A stretch of 12,262 nt of DNA from Candidatus Magasanikbacteria bacterium RIFOXYD12_FULL_33_17 (GTDB taxonomy: Bacteria; Patescibacteriota; Patescibacteriia; Magasanikbacterales; UBA922). A program made the position numbers and the translations under genes. Shown in pieces: positions 6,260 through 12,183 of this stretch (positions are counted from its first letter, which is position 1; every line of letters starts with the position of its first letter). The DNA lies in the NCBI GenBank assembly GCA_001783255.1, contig MFRB01000036.1:482-12743 (forward strand), given 5' to 3'. The notes under the pieces are model-generated. The model saw only the letters and a program-made list of their open reading frames with translations. It was not told the DNA's origin and searched no databases.

Positions 6260-6287
6260 TGAATAATAAATAATCTTTCGATGTCAA
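6260..6287 (-). promoter_or_regulatory. Possible internal promoter before the ABC permease
   Basis: On the minus strand TTGACA (6282-6287) is followed after 16 bases by TATTCA (6260-6265), a poor -10 box. It lies within the 178-base gap between the MarR-type and permease genes. A perfect 14-base palindrome (6242-6255) sits just downstream and might be a binding site, although it is pure A/T. Confidence 0.3.
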
Positions 6288-6402
6288 ATTATGTGTATGG
6301 TAATACGCACAAAGAAAATCGATTGGATAATTTTTACAAAAGATAAATCAATAAATTTCAATACTACAATCAATAGAAAATCTATAGTTAATACATCTTT
6401 CT

Positions 6403-6828
6403 TCATGGTACAACCTGATTGAAAAAATTAGAAAGCTTAATTAAAACACGCATAAAATCATGTCTATCTTTTTTTGATAATTTACTAAATACATTTTTCA
6501 AATGTTTTTTTACTGCCAGAACCCCTTTTTCAAGCTCCTCTTTTCCAGATGTCGTAATAATAAGACGAATTAAACGCCTGTCAAATTCATCATGTATTCG
6601 TAAGACTAATTTCATTCTAACCAAGTTATTTATCAAAATGGTAGTAGAAGGAGCTGTAATATGTGTATATTCAGATATTTCTCTCATAGTAGGACTATTA
6701 TATTTTAACAAAAAAGACAAAGTTTGAAATTGAATATAAGACAAAGAATTATCTTTATCTTCAAAACCCTCTTTTGTCATCCTACTCAAAGTAAAAACAA
6801 TTTCAATGAGTTTGTCTATATCTTTCAT
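6403..6828 (-). CDS. MarR-family transcriptional regulator
   Basis: The 141-residue product has the length and order of the MarR family. An N-terminal dimerisation helix comes first (1-20), then QFQTLSFLLKYNSPTMREISEYT (33-55) and the recognition helix region APSTTILINNLVRMKLVLR (59-77). The wing carries the hallmark DRR (HDEFDRRLIRLIITTSG, 79-95), and C-terminal helices (96-140) complete the dimer. MarR proteins bind palindromes as dimers and are released by small phenolic or amphipathic ligands or by oxidation. There are no Cys residues, so thiol oxidation is unlikely. Two identical palindromes cover its own promoter. The ABC transporter genes downstream on the same strand are the likely targets. 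The stop is TGA. Confidence 0.9.
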   Translation of the reverse strand: MKDIDKLIEIVFTLSRMTKEGFEDKDNSLSYIQFQTLSFLLKYNSPTMREISEYTHITAPSTTILINNLVRMKLVLRIHDEFDRRLIRLIITTSGKEELEKGVLAVKKHLKNVFSKLSKKDRHDFMRVLIKLSNFFNQVVP

Positions 6829-6834
6829 ATATAT

Positions 6835-6866
6835 ATTAGATAATCTAAATATTAGATAATCTAAAT
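6835..6866. promoter_or_regulatory. Tandem palindromic operators of the MarR-type gene
   Basis: ATTAGATAATCTAAAT occurs twice back to back (6835-6850 and 6851-6866), identical in all 16 positions. Each copy contains the 13-base palindrome TTAGATAATCTAA, which suits a MarR dimer. The second copy overlaps the -10 box (6864-6869) and the first lies between the predicted start point and ATG 6828. The 16-base period places two dimers about one and a half helical turns apart. Confidence 0.75.
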
Positions 6867-6892
6867 ATAAACTAATTTTAAAATAATGTCAA
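6864..6892 (-). promoter_or_regulatory. Sigma-70-type promoter of the MarR-type gene
   Basis: On the minus strand TTGACA (6887-6892) and TATATT (6864-6869) are exactly 17 bases apart, giving predicted transcription from about 6857 and a leader of about 28 bases. The -10 box is overlapped by one of the two tandem palindromes, which supports negative autoregulation. Confidence 0.75.
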
Positions 6893-7127
6893 GAAATATC
6901 TTATAATTACTTTTAATTGATTCCATTTCAAACATAATCCATACCACCGAACAAACACATATTAGCCCCCTGTGACAGAGACCGCAGTGAGTTCTATTTC
7001 CTTAAAAACAATTAAATTACACCACCAACTCGGTAGGCGAATTTACGAACCGAACTGAATTTGTCGACTTCCTAGCGGAAATATCAATTGGGGAAATTTA
7101 GAATTAGGAGGAAAAATTTAAAATTTG

Positions 7128-7136
7128 TGCTATAAT
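7128..7136 (+). promoter_or_regulatory. Extended -10 promoter of the DUF4349-like gene
   Basis: TGCTATAAT is a perfect extended -10 element (TGN plus TATAAT). No good -35 box is visible 17 bases upstream, which extended -10 promoters tolerate. Transcription would start near 7143, giving a leader of about 25 bases. Confidence 0.6.
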
Positions 7137-7167
7137 AAAATCATTAATTAACCTAACCCTCAAAAAT

Positions 7168-8196
7168 ATGAAATTCCCCGAAAATTTCAATCTCAAGCCA
7201 ACCAATGTGCTAAAACTAGCTGGACTGGCAATCGTCGTCATCGCAGTACTCGCTGTGGCTATAAAATTTATTACCTATTCTGTCTCCCCTCTTGTATCAT
7301 CTCTGTCTGGTGGTACAAATATGGTAAGCCAAAAGATGTATGATAGTTATGAAGGCGCTTCTGAAATGGCTTATAATAGTGATAGCGATGGCTTGTCTGT
7401 AAGAAATGTAGATTCAACTATTGCTCCAACTTACAACAACACTCCTGGTGACGATGCAGAAGAATACGAAGTAAAAAATTATAATGCTACTATCGAAACT
7501 CGTGATTTGACAGAGACTTGTCAAAAAATACTTGATTTAAAATCTCGTGAAGATGTCATCTTTGAAAATGCTAGTAAATATGAAAAAAGTTGTAACTACA
7601 CCTTCAAAGTGAAAACTATAAACGTAAAAGAAATTGTAGACACTATAAGAAATTTGTATCCAAAAGAATTAAATGAAAATATTTTTACTATCAAAAATGT
7701 AATAAATGATTACACCAGCGAAGTAGAAATTTTGGAAAAGAAATTGGCTTCCATAGAATCTACCCTAAACAATGCTGTCAAAGCTTATGACGAGATAACA
7801 GATGTAGCCACAAGAACACAAGATGCCAATGCTCTAGCCAAAATCATTGATAGTAAAATTCAAATTATCGAAAAATTAACACAAGAAAAAATAAATATCA
7901 CAACCAATCTAGACAGATTAGCCCGCTCCAAAGCTGAGCAATTAGATAGACTTGAATATACTTATTTCAACGTTTATATCCAAGAAAACAAATTTGTCGA
8001 TGGTGAAAATCTAAAAGATTCTTGGAAACAAGCTGTAAAAGATTTCGTATATGATACCAACAAAGTTATTCAAGATATTAGTATCAATCTTGTACTTGTA
8101 GTCTTAATCATCTTACAATATATCGTCTACTTTTTCATTGCACTTTTTGTCGCTAAATATGTTTGGAAATTTGCTAAGTTTGTTTGGAAGAAGTAA
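7168..8196 (+). CDS. DUF4349-like membrane protein with coiled coil
   Basis: The 342-residue product has an N-terminal membrane helix (about 16-37), a polar linker (45-100), and a domain starting with NYNATIETRDL (104-114) and TFKVKTINVKEIVDTIRNL (145-163). A long coiled coil follows (about 182-262, with Lys/Glu/Leu heptads), ending in a final strand (YTYFNVYIQEN, 264-274). A second membrane helix lies at about 304-330, followed by a Lys/Trp-rich cytoplasmic end (WKFAKFVWKK). This layout matches DUF4349 proteins, whose role is unknown. Both ends are in the membrane, so the coiled coil should lie outside the cytoplasm. It is a single-gene transcription unit with its own promoter and a strong terminator. 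Confidence 0.8.
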   Translation: MKFPENFNLKPTNVLKLAGLAIVVIAVLAVAIKFITYSVSPLVSSLSGGTNMVSQKMYDSYEGASEMAYNSDSDGLSVRNVDSTIAPTYNNTPGDDAEEYEVKNYNATIETRDLTETCQKILDLKSREDVIFENASKYEKSCNYTFKVKTINVKEIVDTIRNLYPKELNENIFTIKNVINDYTSEVEILEKKLASIESTLNNAVKAYDEITDVATRTQDANALAKIIDSKIQIIEKLTQEKINITTNLDRLARSKAEQLDRLEYTYFNVYIQENKFVDGENLKDSWKQAVKDFVYDTNKVIQDISINLVLVVLIILQYIVYFFIALFVAKYVWKFAKFVWKK

Positions 8197-8210
8197 AATA
8201 ATTTAAATCA

Positions 8211-8242
8211 AAAAAACGTAGCTTGAATAAGCTACGTTTTTT
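8211..8242. terminator. Strong, symmetric Rho-independent terminator
   Basis: AAAAAACGTAGCTT (8211-8224) and AAGCTACGTTTTTT (8229-8242) form a perfect 14-bp stem with a four-base GAAT loop. The A-run and T-run could terminate from either side. The hairpin ends the DUF4349-like transcript and also contains the -35 box of the next promoter. Confidence 0.88.
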
Positions 8243-8250
8243 GTTATAAT
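8223..8250 (+). promoter_or_regulatory. Promoter of the Nudix-GNAT pair, overlapping a terminator
   Basis: TTGAAT (8223-8228) and TATAAT (8245-8250) are 16 bases apart, and TGT directly before TATAAT makes an extended -10 element. The -35 box lies in the loop and stem of the terminator hairpin. Transcription would begin near 8257, about 20 bases before ATG 8278. Confidence 0.65.
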
Positions 8251-8277
8251 TGAAATACTAAAAAATAACTAAATAAT

Positions 8278-8721
8278 ATGAATATAAATAGTGGCGTTTA
8301 CGCTGTAATATTAAACGAGAATAAAGAAGTTCTCATGATTCACCGAACAGACCATGACCTTTGGGAAATACCAGGTGGCAAATGGGAAGAAAATGAGACA
8401 CCCTGGCAAGCAGCAATACGAGAAGTAGAAGAAGAAACTGGTCTAAAGGTAGAAGTAAAAAAATTAGTTAGTCTTGGTAGTCGACCAGAAAGACAGGACT
8501 TGGTCTTTACTTTTCTTTGTGAAATCATTGGAGGTGAAATGAAATATACACGTGAAGCAGACAATATACAATATTTTTCTTTTGAAAACATTCCTCCAAA
8601 TACAGCGCCTTCAAAGCTAGAAAGAATTAAAGATGCTTTAGAAAATAAAGATAAATGTTTTTTGCGTGATATAAGCCAATCAGTCAAAACAGAAGATTTT
8701 GTGGAAGAAAATAAATTATAA
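8278..8721 (+). CDS. Nudix hydrolase
   Basis: The 147-residue product contains an intact Nudix box (residues 34-56, pattern GX5EX7REVEEETGL), including the catalytic Glu residues that bind Mg2+. It is flanked by typical strands (VYAVILNENKEVLMIHR at 7-23, LWEIPGG at 28-34, LVFTFLCEIIGGEM further on). Nudix enzymes hydrolyse nucleoside diphosphates linked to another group, such as oxidised dNTPs, ADP-ribose or dinucleotide polyphosphates. The sequence alone does not show which. The last 20 residues (DISQSVKTEDFVEENKL) look like a short tail. The gene has its own promoter and is followed after 4 bases by a GNAT gene, so the two are probably translated from one transcript. Confidence 0.92.
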   Translation: MNINSGVYAVILNENKEVLMIHRTDHDLWEIPGGKWEENETPWQAAIREVEEETGLKVEVKKLVSLGSRPERQDLVFTFLCEIIGGEMKYTREADNIQYFSFENIPPNTAPSKLERIKDALENKDKCFLRDISQSVKTEDFVEENKL

Positions 8722-8725
8722 TTTT

Positions 8726-9214
8726 ATGTTGAAAATAATAAAATATACAGCACAAAATCACCAAAATTTAACCCAATTCATGGAAGGTCTACAAGATTAT
8801 TTAGTTTCTATTGATACTTTTGAAAAACTAAAACGTGATAAAAATTATGGCAAAAAATATGTAAAATATTTACTTAAAATAATAAAAGAAGATAAAGGAA
8901 TAATTTTACTGGCCGAATTTGATAATAAAATCATTGGTTGTGTGGCTGGTATCATAGAAACTTTGGACAAAGGTGAAATATTAGGAAATAAGAAAAAACT
9001 AAAAACCGCTAGAATATTAGAATTATATGTTGAACCAGAATATCGTGGCAAACATATCGCTGTCAAACTAATAACAGAAATTACCAAACATTTCAAAGCT
9101 AAAAAATGTGAACAACTTCGTCTCGAAGTTTACGCACCAAATAACAATGCTCATAATTTTTATTTGAGTCAGGGATTCAAAAACGAATCAATTGATTTGA
9201 TGAAAAAAATATAA
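8726..9214 (+). CDS. GNAT-family N-acetyltransferase
   Basis: I chose ATG 8726, 4 bases after the Nudix stop. An in-frame TTG at 8699 would overlap that gene by 23 bases for nine extra residues. The product has 162 residues and a GNAT fold: strand ILLAEFDNKIIGCVAGII (60-77), motif A ILELYVEPEYRGKHIAVKLI (97-116) with the acetyl-CoA pyrophosphate-binding RGKHIA (107-112), then EQLRLEVYAPNNNAHNFYLSQGF (129-151), the usual motif B. The N-terminal 50 residues are helical and more variable, as expected for the acceptor side. The substrate cannot be told from the sequence. A hairpin terminator follows. Confidence 0.9.
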   Translation: MLKIIKYTAQNHQNLTQFMEGLQDYLVSIDTFEKLKRDKNYGKKYVKYLLKIIKEDKGIILLAEFDNKIIGCVAGIIETLDKGEILGNKKKLKTARILELYVEPEYRGKHIAVKLITEITKHFKAKKCEQLRLEVYAPNNNAHNFYLSQGFKNESIDLMKKI

Positions 9215-9227
9215 TTACAAAAAATGA

Positions 9228-9255
9228 AAACCACTAGCTCAGCCACTAGTGGTTT
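9228..9255 (+). terminator. Terminator of the Nudix-GNAT transcript
   Basis: AAACCACTAG (9228-9237) and CTAGTGGTTT (9246-9255) form a perfect 10-bp stem with an 8-base loop, followed by the T-rich CTTCTT. It begins 13 bases after the GNAT stop. Confidence 0.7.
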
Positions 9256-9314
9256 CTTCTTGCTGGCTACACCAGCCAAAACAAACTTATCGAGTTTAAA
9301 TAACACCTAGGGAG

Positions 9315-9370
9315 TTTGAGGGGAAAGCTGTTTGACCCACCGACTCGGCGGGGAGTTCTTTCCCCTCAAA
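9315..9370. repeat. Nested inverted repeat, possible dispersed element
   Basis: TTTGAGGGGAAAG (9315-9327) and CTTTCCCCTCAAA (9358-9370) form a perfect 13-bp stem. The 30-base interior holds a second stem, CCC-A-CCG (9336-9342) with CGG-C-GGG (9346-9352), around ACT. It is G/C-rich compared with everything around it. Segments of it resemble bases 6969-7040, which suggests a dispersed element or structured RNA. No coding capacity is visible. Confidence 0.5.
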
Positions 9371-9378
9371 ACTTTTTG

Positions 9379-9402
9379 TTACTTTTTAGTTATAAAAAGT
9401 AA
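9379..9402. repeat. A/T inverted repeat next to the nested stem
   Basis: TTACTTTTTA (9379-9388) and TAAAAAGTAA (9393-9402) are perfect 10-bp arms with a 4-base loop. It begins 8 bases after the nested inverted repeat and may belong to the same element. Confidence 0.5.
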
Positions 9403-9553
9403 AGGCTTCTTTATAAAAAAGGTTTTTAATTCAATCAAATTTATTGATATTTAAATTCTCGTCTTTTAATTTCTACAAAATTATTACTCAATCCCATAGG
9501 CTTCGCCTTTAAACACACTCACCAGCTTACGCTGGTGGTTTATCTGGTTAATA

Positions 9554-9584
9554 AAAAACCTCTCCGCAATTCGGAGAGGTTTTT
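9554..9584. terminator. Bidirectional terminator for the convergent genes
   Basis: AAAAACCTCTCCG (9554-9566) and CGGAGAGGTTTTT (9572-9584) form a perfect 13-bp stem with a CAATT loop. It has T-runs in both directions and lies about 70 bases past the stop of the minus-strand Ig-repeat gene, whose transcript it most likely ends. Confidence 0.85.
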
Positions 9585-9652
9585 AGTTCGACCTTTTACA
9601 ATACATAAGTTAAAATTAAACCTTGTCCGCCTTGGGCGGATTAAATTCTGAA

Positions 9653-11407
9653 TTAATCATCACTGTTTTCATGGTGATTATTGTTTTCATTATTTCGACG
9701 TTCATGATTTTCACGACGTTCACCACGATCTTCATCTTCGTCTTCATCATCACCGTTTCCATTGTTTTGATCATTGCCATGTTCATTTCCATTTTCATTA
9801 CCTTGTTCATTTTCATTGTGCATATCAAATTCTGCTATTTGCAAAACTTGTTCAATAGTCAAGCCTGTTCTAGCAGCAATAGCAGCTACTATTTCTGCTT
9901 TAGTTGAATTATACATTTTGAATTCATCTTCCATGCCATTGACTTTGATATGAATTTCGGCTTTACCATTTTCCATTTCTACTTTTATTTTACCAGTCAC
10001 TGCAGGTGGAACATTTACTACATCGACTGTAGCCGTAGCTGTAATGGAACTTCCCGTGACAGAAGCGGTAATAATAGAAGAACCAGCAGTATTACCAGTT
10101 ACCAAACCAGTAGAGTTTACCATAGCTATACCAGTATTATTTGATAACCAATTGAAACTTGGCTGAACAACTAGAGGGTTACCATATTGATCTTTGGCAA
10201 CAGCAGTGAGTTGTACAGTATCGCCAACATTTATACTAGAAGTTGCTGGGGTAAGAGATATACTAGTTAGTACTGGAGTAGCAGGACTATTTACCACATC
10301 GACTGTAGCGATAGCTCCAATAAAACTTCCTGCGGTATAAGCAACAATAGTAGCAGAGCCTACAGTATTTCCAGTTACCAAACCAGTAGCATTTACCATA
10401 GCGATACTTGTATCATTAGTTAGCCAATTGAAACTTGGTTGAACAGCTAGAGGATTACCATATTGATCTTTGGCAACAGCATTTAACTGTACATTATTAC
10501 CAACAATTATAATAGAAGTTGCTGGAATCAAAGATATACTAGTTAGTACAGGATCTTCATCAGGAACATTTGTAACATGGACCACAGCTGTCTTACTAAC
10601 ATTACTTACATCATCAATAACAGTAATAGTAGCAGAACCCATATTAACACCAGTAACTAGACCTGTAGTATTCACACTAGCAATACTTGTAATATTTGAC
10701 ATCCAATCAAAAGTTGGTTGTGTTGCTAAAGGATTACCATATTGATCTAAAGCTACAGCTGTCAATTGTACAGTATCACCCATATAGATACTAGATGTCG
10801 TTGGTGTCAAAGCTATGCTTGTTATGACAGGATCTTCATCTGCAGGTGTGTTATCAATAGTAATATTTACCATTGAATAAGTACTAGTATTTCCAGCTTG
10901 ATCATAGGCTAAAGCTGCTAAAGCATGAATACCATCAGCGAAAATAGCAGTATTCCAATTGAATGAATAAGGAGCTGTCATATCTGTACCAAACAACATA
11001 CCATCAAAATAGAACTCTACTTTATCAACACCAGTATAACTTGCAGGAATTAGATAAGAAGCAACACGAGACAGATTAGTACCATGTTCAGATTGGTAAG
11101 TAGTAGTCATGTCTGTACCACAAATGAATAAATTTCCTCCAGAATGATCAGTTTGTAATGGAGAAACATCATAATTTGAACCAAACAAAGTCACCACACA
11201 CGATGAATAAGCATCAGTTGTGTCAACAACTATTGAAGACATACCAGATACTACAGCATTTTCAGCTGGTGAGGTAATGGCTACTGTCGGGTTGGAACTA
11301 TCAACAGTTGCGGCTCTTACCGAAAATGGCAAAAACATAAAACTTGCTGACAGAGCAAATACCGCTGTTAAGGAAAGTACCTTAACTTTTTTTATTGTAT
11401 TTTTCAT
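9653..11407 (-). CDS. Secreted protein with Ig-like (Big2) repeats and charged C-terminal tail
   Basis: ATG 11407 is preferred over an upstream frame extension (to 11455) because it starts a clear signal peptide: MKNTIKKVKV, a hydrophobic core to about residue 29, and cleavage near VRA-A (about 32-33). The extended form would also run into the leader hairpin. The 584-residue product then has an Ig-like domain (38-186, starting PTVAITSPAENAVVSG) and three Big2-type repeats of about 93 residues (192-284, 285-376, 377-469). A short domain follows (472-528, KIKVEMENGKAEIHIKVNG, then STKAEIVAAIAARTGLTIEQ), and finally a low-complexity tail (529-584) of Asn, Glu, Asp, His, Gly and Arg. Such proteins are usually cell-surface adhesins or envelope components. 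No anchor motif (LPXTG, lipobox or final membrane helix) is visible. Partner and function are unknown. Confidence 0.85.
   Translation of the reverse strand: MKNTIKKVKVLSLTAVFALSASFMFLPFSVRAATVDSSNPTVAITSPAENAVVSGMSSIVVDTTDAYSSCVVTLFGSNYDVSPLQTDHSGGNLFICGTDMTTTYQSEHGTNLSRVASYLIPASYTGVDKVEFYFDGMLFGTDMTAPYSFNWNTAIFADGIHALAALAYDQAGNTSTYSMVNITIDNTPADEDPVITSIALTPTTSSIYMGDTVQLTAVALDQYGNPLATQPTFDWMSNITSIASVNTTGLVTGVNMGSATITVIDDVSNVSKTAVVHVTNVPDEDPVLTSISLIPATSIIIVGNNVQLNAVAKDQYGNPLAVQPSFNWLTNDTSIAMVNATGLVTGNTVGSATIVAYTAGSFIGAIATVDVVNSPATPVLTSISLTPATSSINVGDTVQLTAVAKDQYGNPLVVQPSFNWLSNNTGIAMVNSTGLVTGNTAGSSIITASVTGSSITATATVDVVNVPPAVTGKIKVEMENGKAEIHIKVNGMEDEFKMYNSTKAEIVAAIAARTGLTIEQVLQIAEFDMHNENEQGNENGNEHGNDQNNGNGDDEDEDEDRGERRENHERRNNENNNHHENSDD
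10001..10834 (-). repeat. Three tandem ~278-bp repeats coding for Big2 domains
   Basis: The units are about 10556-10834, 10280-10555 and 10001-10279. The second and third are especially alike, sharing VAKDQYGNPL, VQPSFNWL and TGLVTGNT at the protein level and long identical DNA stretches such as the one around 10177-10198 and 10456-10477. The first unit is more diverged. This points to stepwise duplication, the last one recent. Confidence 0.8.
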
Positions 11408-11438
11408 ATAATTATAATTATACATAAATAAATATTCG

Positions 11439-11479
11439 ACCTTTAGTCTAAACAATTTTTAATTGTCCAGACCAAAGGT
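11439..11479 (-). promoter_or_regulatory. Hairpin in the predicted leader RNA of the Ig-repeat gene
   Basis: ACCTTTAGTCTAAACAATT (11439-11457) and the 19 bases at 11461-11479 are inverted copies with a 3-base loop and three mismatches. In plus-strand RNA the mismatches are A-C, but in minus-strand RNA all three become G-U, so the full 19-bp stem exists only in the transcript of the Ig-repeat gene. It lies 32 bases before ATG 11407. It could slow or stabilise that mRNA or act as a protein-binding or thermosensitive element. Confidence 0.55.
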
Positions 11480-11517
11480 TATATTATATATAATTCATAC
11501 TAAATTAGTATAATAGT

Positions 11518-11526
11518 ATTATACCA
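11518..11526 (-). promoter_or_regulatory. Extended -10 promoter of the Ig-repeat gene
   Basis: On the minus strand TGGTATAAT is a perfect extended -10 element (TATAAT at 11518-11523). No good -35 box is seen. Transcription from about 11511 would put the 19-bp hairpin in the leader. Two overlapping palindromes (11497-11511 and 11509-11523) cover the -10 box and start point. Confidence 0.5.
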
Positions 11527-11567
11527 CCATGAATCTCAAATATCCACTAAACTTATCCACTTTACAT

Positions 11568-11596
11568 TTGCAAAATATTTTATAAAATACTATACT
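11568..11596 (+). promoter_or_regulatory. Promoter of the hemerythrin-like gene
   Basis: TTGCAA (11568-11573) and TATACT (11591-11596) are 17 bases apart. Predicted transcription starts near 11603, about 22 bases before ATG 11625. Confidence 0.6.
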
Positions 11597-11624
11597 AAAT
11601 TTATATACATTTATAATATAAAAT

Positions 11625-12107
11625 ATGACAGCTGTATCTAAGTTTATGTACGCTGACCATAAATGCCTTGATAAACTCTGGAGTAATTTTTTATCAAAAA
11701 AAAATGATGGTACAAAAACAGAGAAAATATTCCAAGAATTTTCTAAACACTTAAAATTTCATATACAATTAGAAAACGATTTCCTTTTCCCAAAATTTGA
11801 CAAATACATGGGTTTTACTGAAAACAATGGTCCTACTCCCGTTTTAATCAAAGATCATGAGGTCATTATACTATTACTCAACGACGTAGAAAAAAAATTT
11901 AAATATGGCAAAGAAACAGAAATAAAAAATTCTAGCCTAAACTTAAAAAAATTTTTAGTAACACACCGCAATCGTGAATTAGATATGGAATATCCTATTT
12001 GGGATAGTTTCATCAGCTATGACGAATTAAAAGTTGCTGTAACAAAAATATATAAAAATGATTTTGATCTATTTGATCATATAAAAGTAATCATAGAAGA
12101 CAATTGA
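11625..12107 (+). CDS. Hemerythrin-like (HHE cation-binding) protein
   Basis: The 160-residue product is all-helical and carries both halves of the HHE pattern: His12, then His46 and Glu50 in HIQLENDFLFP (46-56), His78 in IKDHEVI, then His114 and Glu118 in HRNRELDMEYP (114-124). These positions fit a di-iron site in a four-helix bundle that could bind O2, NO or serve in iron or redox sensing. There is no signal peptide or membrane helix, so it is cytoplasmic. It has its own promoter and terminator, is transcribed divergently from the Ig-repeat gene, and has no obvious operon partner. The stop codon is TGA and is followed directly by a terminator, which argues that TGA is a normal stop in this genome. 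Confidence 0.88.
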   Translation: MTAVSKFMYADHKCLDKLWSNFLSKKNDGTKTEKIFQEFSKHLKFHIQLENDFLFPKFDKYMGFTENNGPTPVLIKDHEVIILLLNDVEKKFKYGKETEIKNSSLNLKKFLVTHRNRELDMEYPIWDSFISYDELKVAVTKIYKNDFDLFDHIKVIIEDN

Positions 12108-12115
12108 CTTCAAAC

Positions 12116-12146
12116 AAAAAAACCAACCTCAAAGGTTGATTTTTTT
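12116..12146. terminator. Bidirectional terminator after the hemerythrin-like gene
   Basis: CAACCT (12124-12129) and AGGTTG (12133-12138) pair around CAA. Beyond one mismatch the stem extends through AAAAAAA (12116-12122) and TTTTTTT (12140-12146). It can serve the hemerythrin-like gene and the convergent gene to its right. Confidence 0.75.
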
Positions 12147-12183
12147 GTTGTTACTTGTCTTATACAGGAAATCTTTATCAAAA

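Larger units (their letters stand above)
6829..7167. other. 339-base intergenic region between divergent genes
   Basis: The left end carries the MarR-type operators and promoter, and the right end carries an extended -10 promoter for the next gene. Bases 6965-7085 are distinctly richer in G and C than the rest and contain short segments (GACCGCAGTGAGTTCT at 6980-6995, CACCAACTCGGTAGGCGA at 7023-7040) that resemble parts of the inverted repeat at 9315-9370. No ORF in this part is credible. Confidence 0.5.
9215..9652. other. 438-base hairpin-rich intergenic region between convergent genes
   Basis: No credible gene was found. From left to right it holds the GNAT terminator (9228-9255), a small stem GCTGG/CCAGC (9262-9276), a nested inverted repeat (9315-9370), an A/T stem (9379-9402), a stem CACCAGC/GCTGGTG (9520-9537), a strong bidirectional terminator (9554-9584) and a short stem TCCGCC/GGCGGA (about 9626-9641). 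Bases 9403-9500 are plain AT-rich sequence. The density of stems is more than two convergent terminators need. Confidence 0.65.

Noticed and set aside
9616..9907. Open frames on both strands over the end of the Ig-repeat gene, rich in Met/Lys or Ile/Phe
   Set aside because: They are antisense or out-of-frame readings of the repetitive Asn/Glu/Asp/His codons of the real gene and have no start signals of their own.
10001..10834. Regularly spaced repeats that could be mistaken for a CRISPR array
   Set aside because: The repeats are about 278 bp, lie in one open frame and encode Big2 domains.
11408..11455. Upstream extension of the Ig-repeat protein to ATG 11455
   Set aside because: It would put a Tyr/Asn-rich stretch before the signal peptide and place the start codon inside the leader hairpin. 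ATG 11407 is better.
12105..12107. Possible TGA recoding (as in some Patescibacteria)
   Set aside because: TGA ends the hemerythrin-like frame just before its terminator and also ends the MarR-type frame at the expected length. No in-frame TGA was seen inside a conserved gene.
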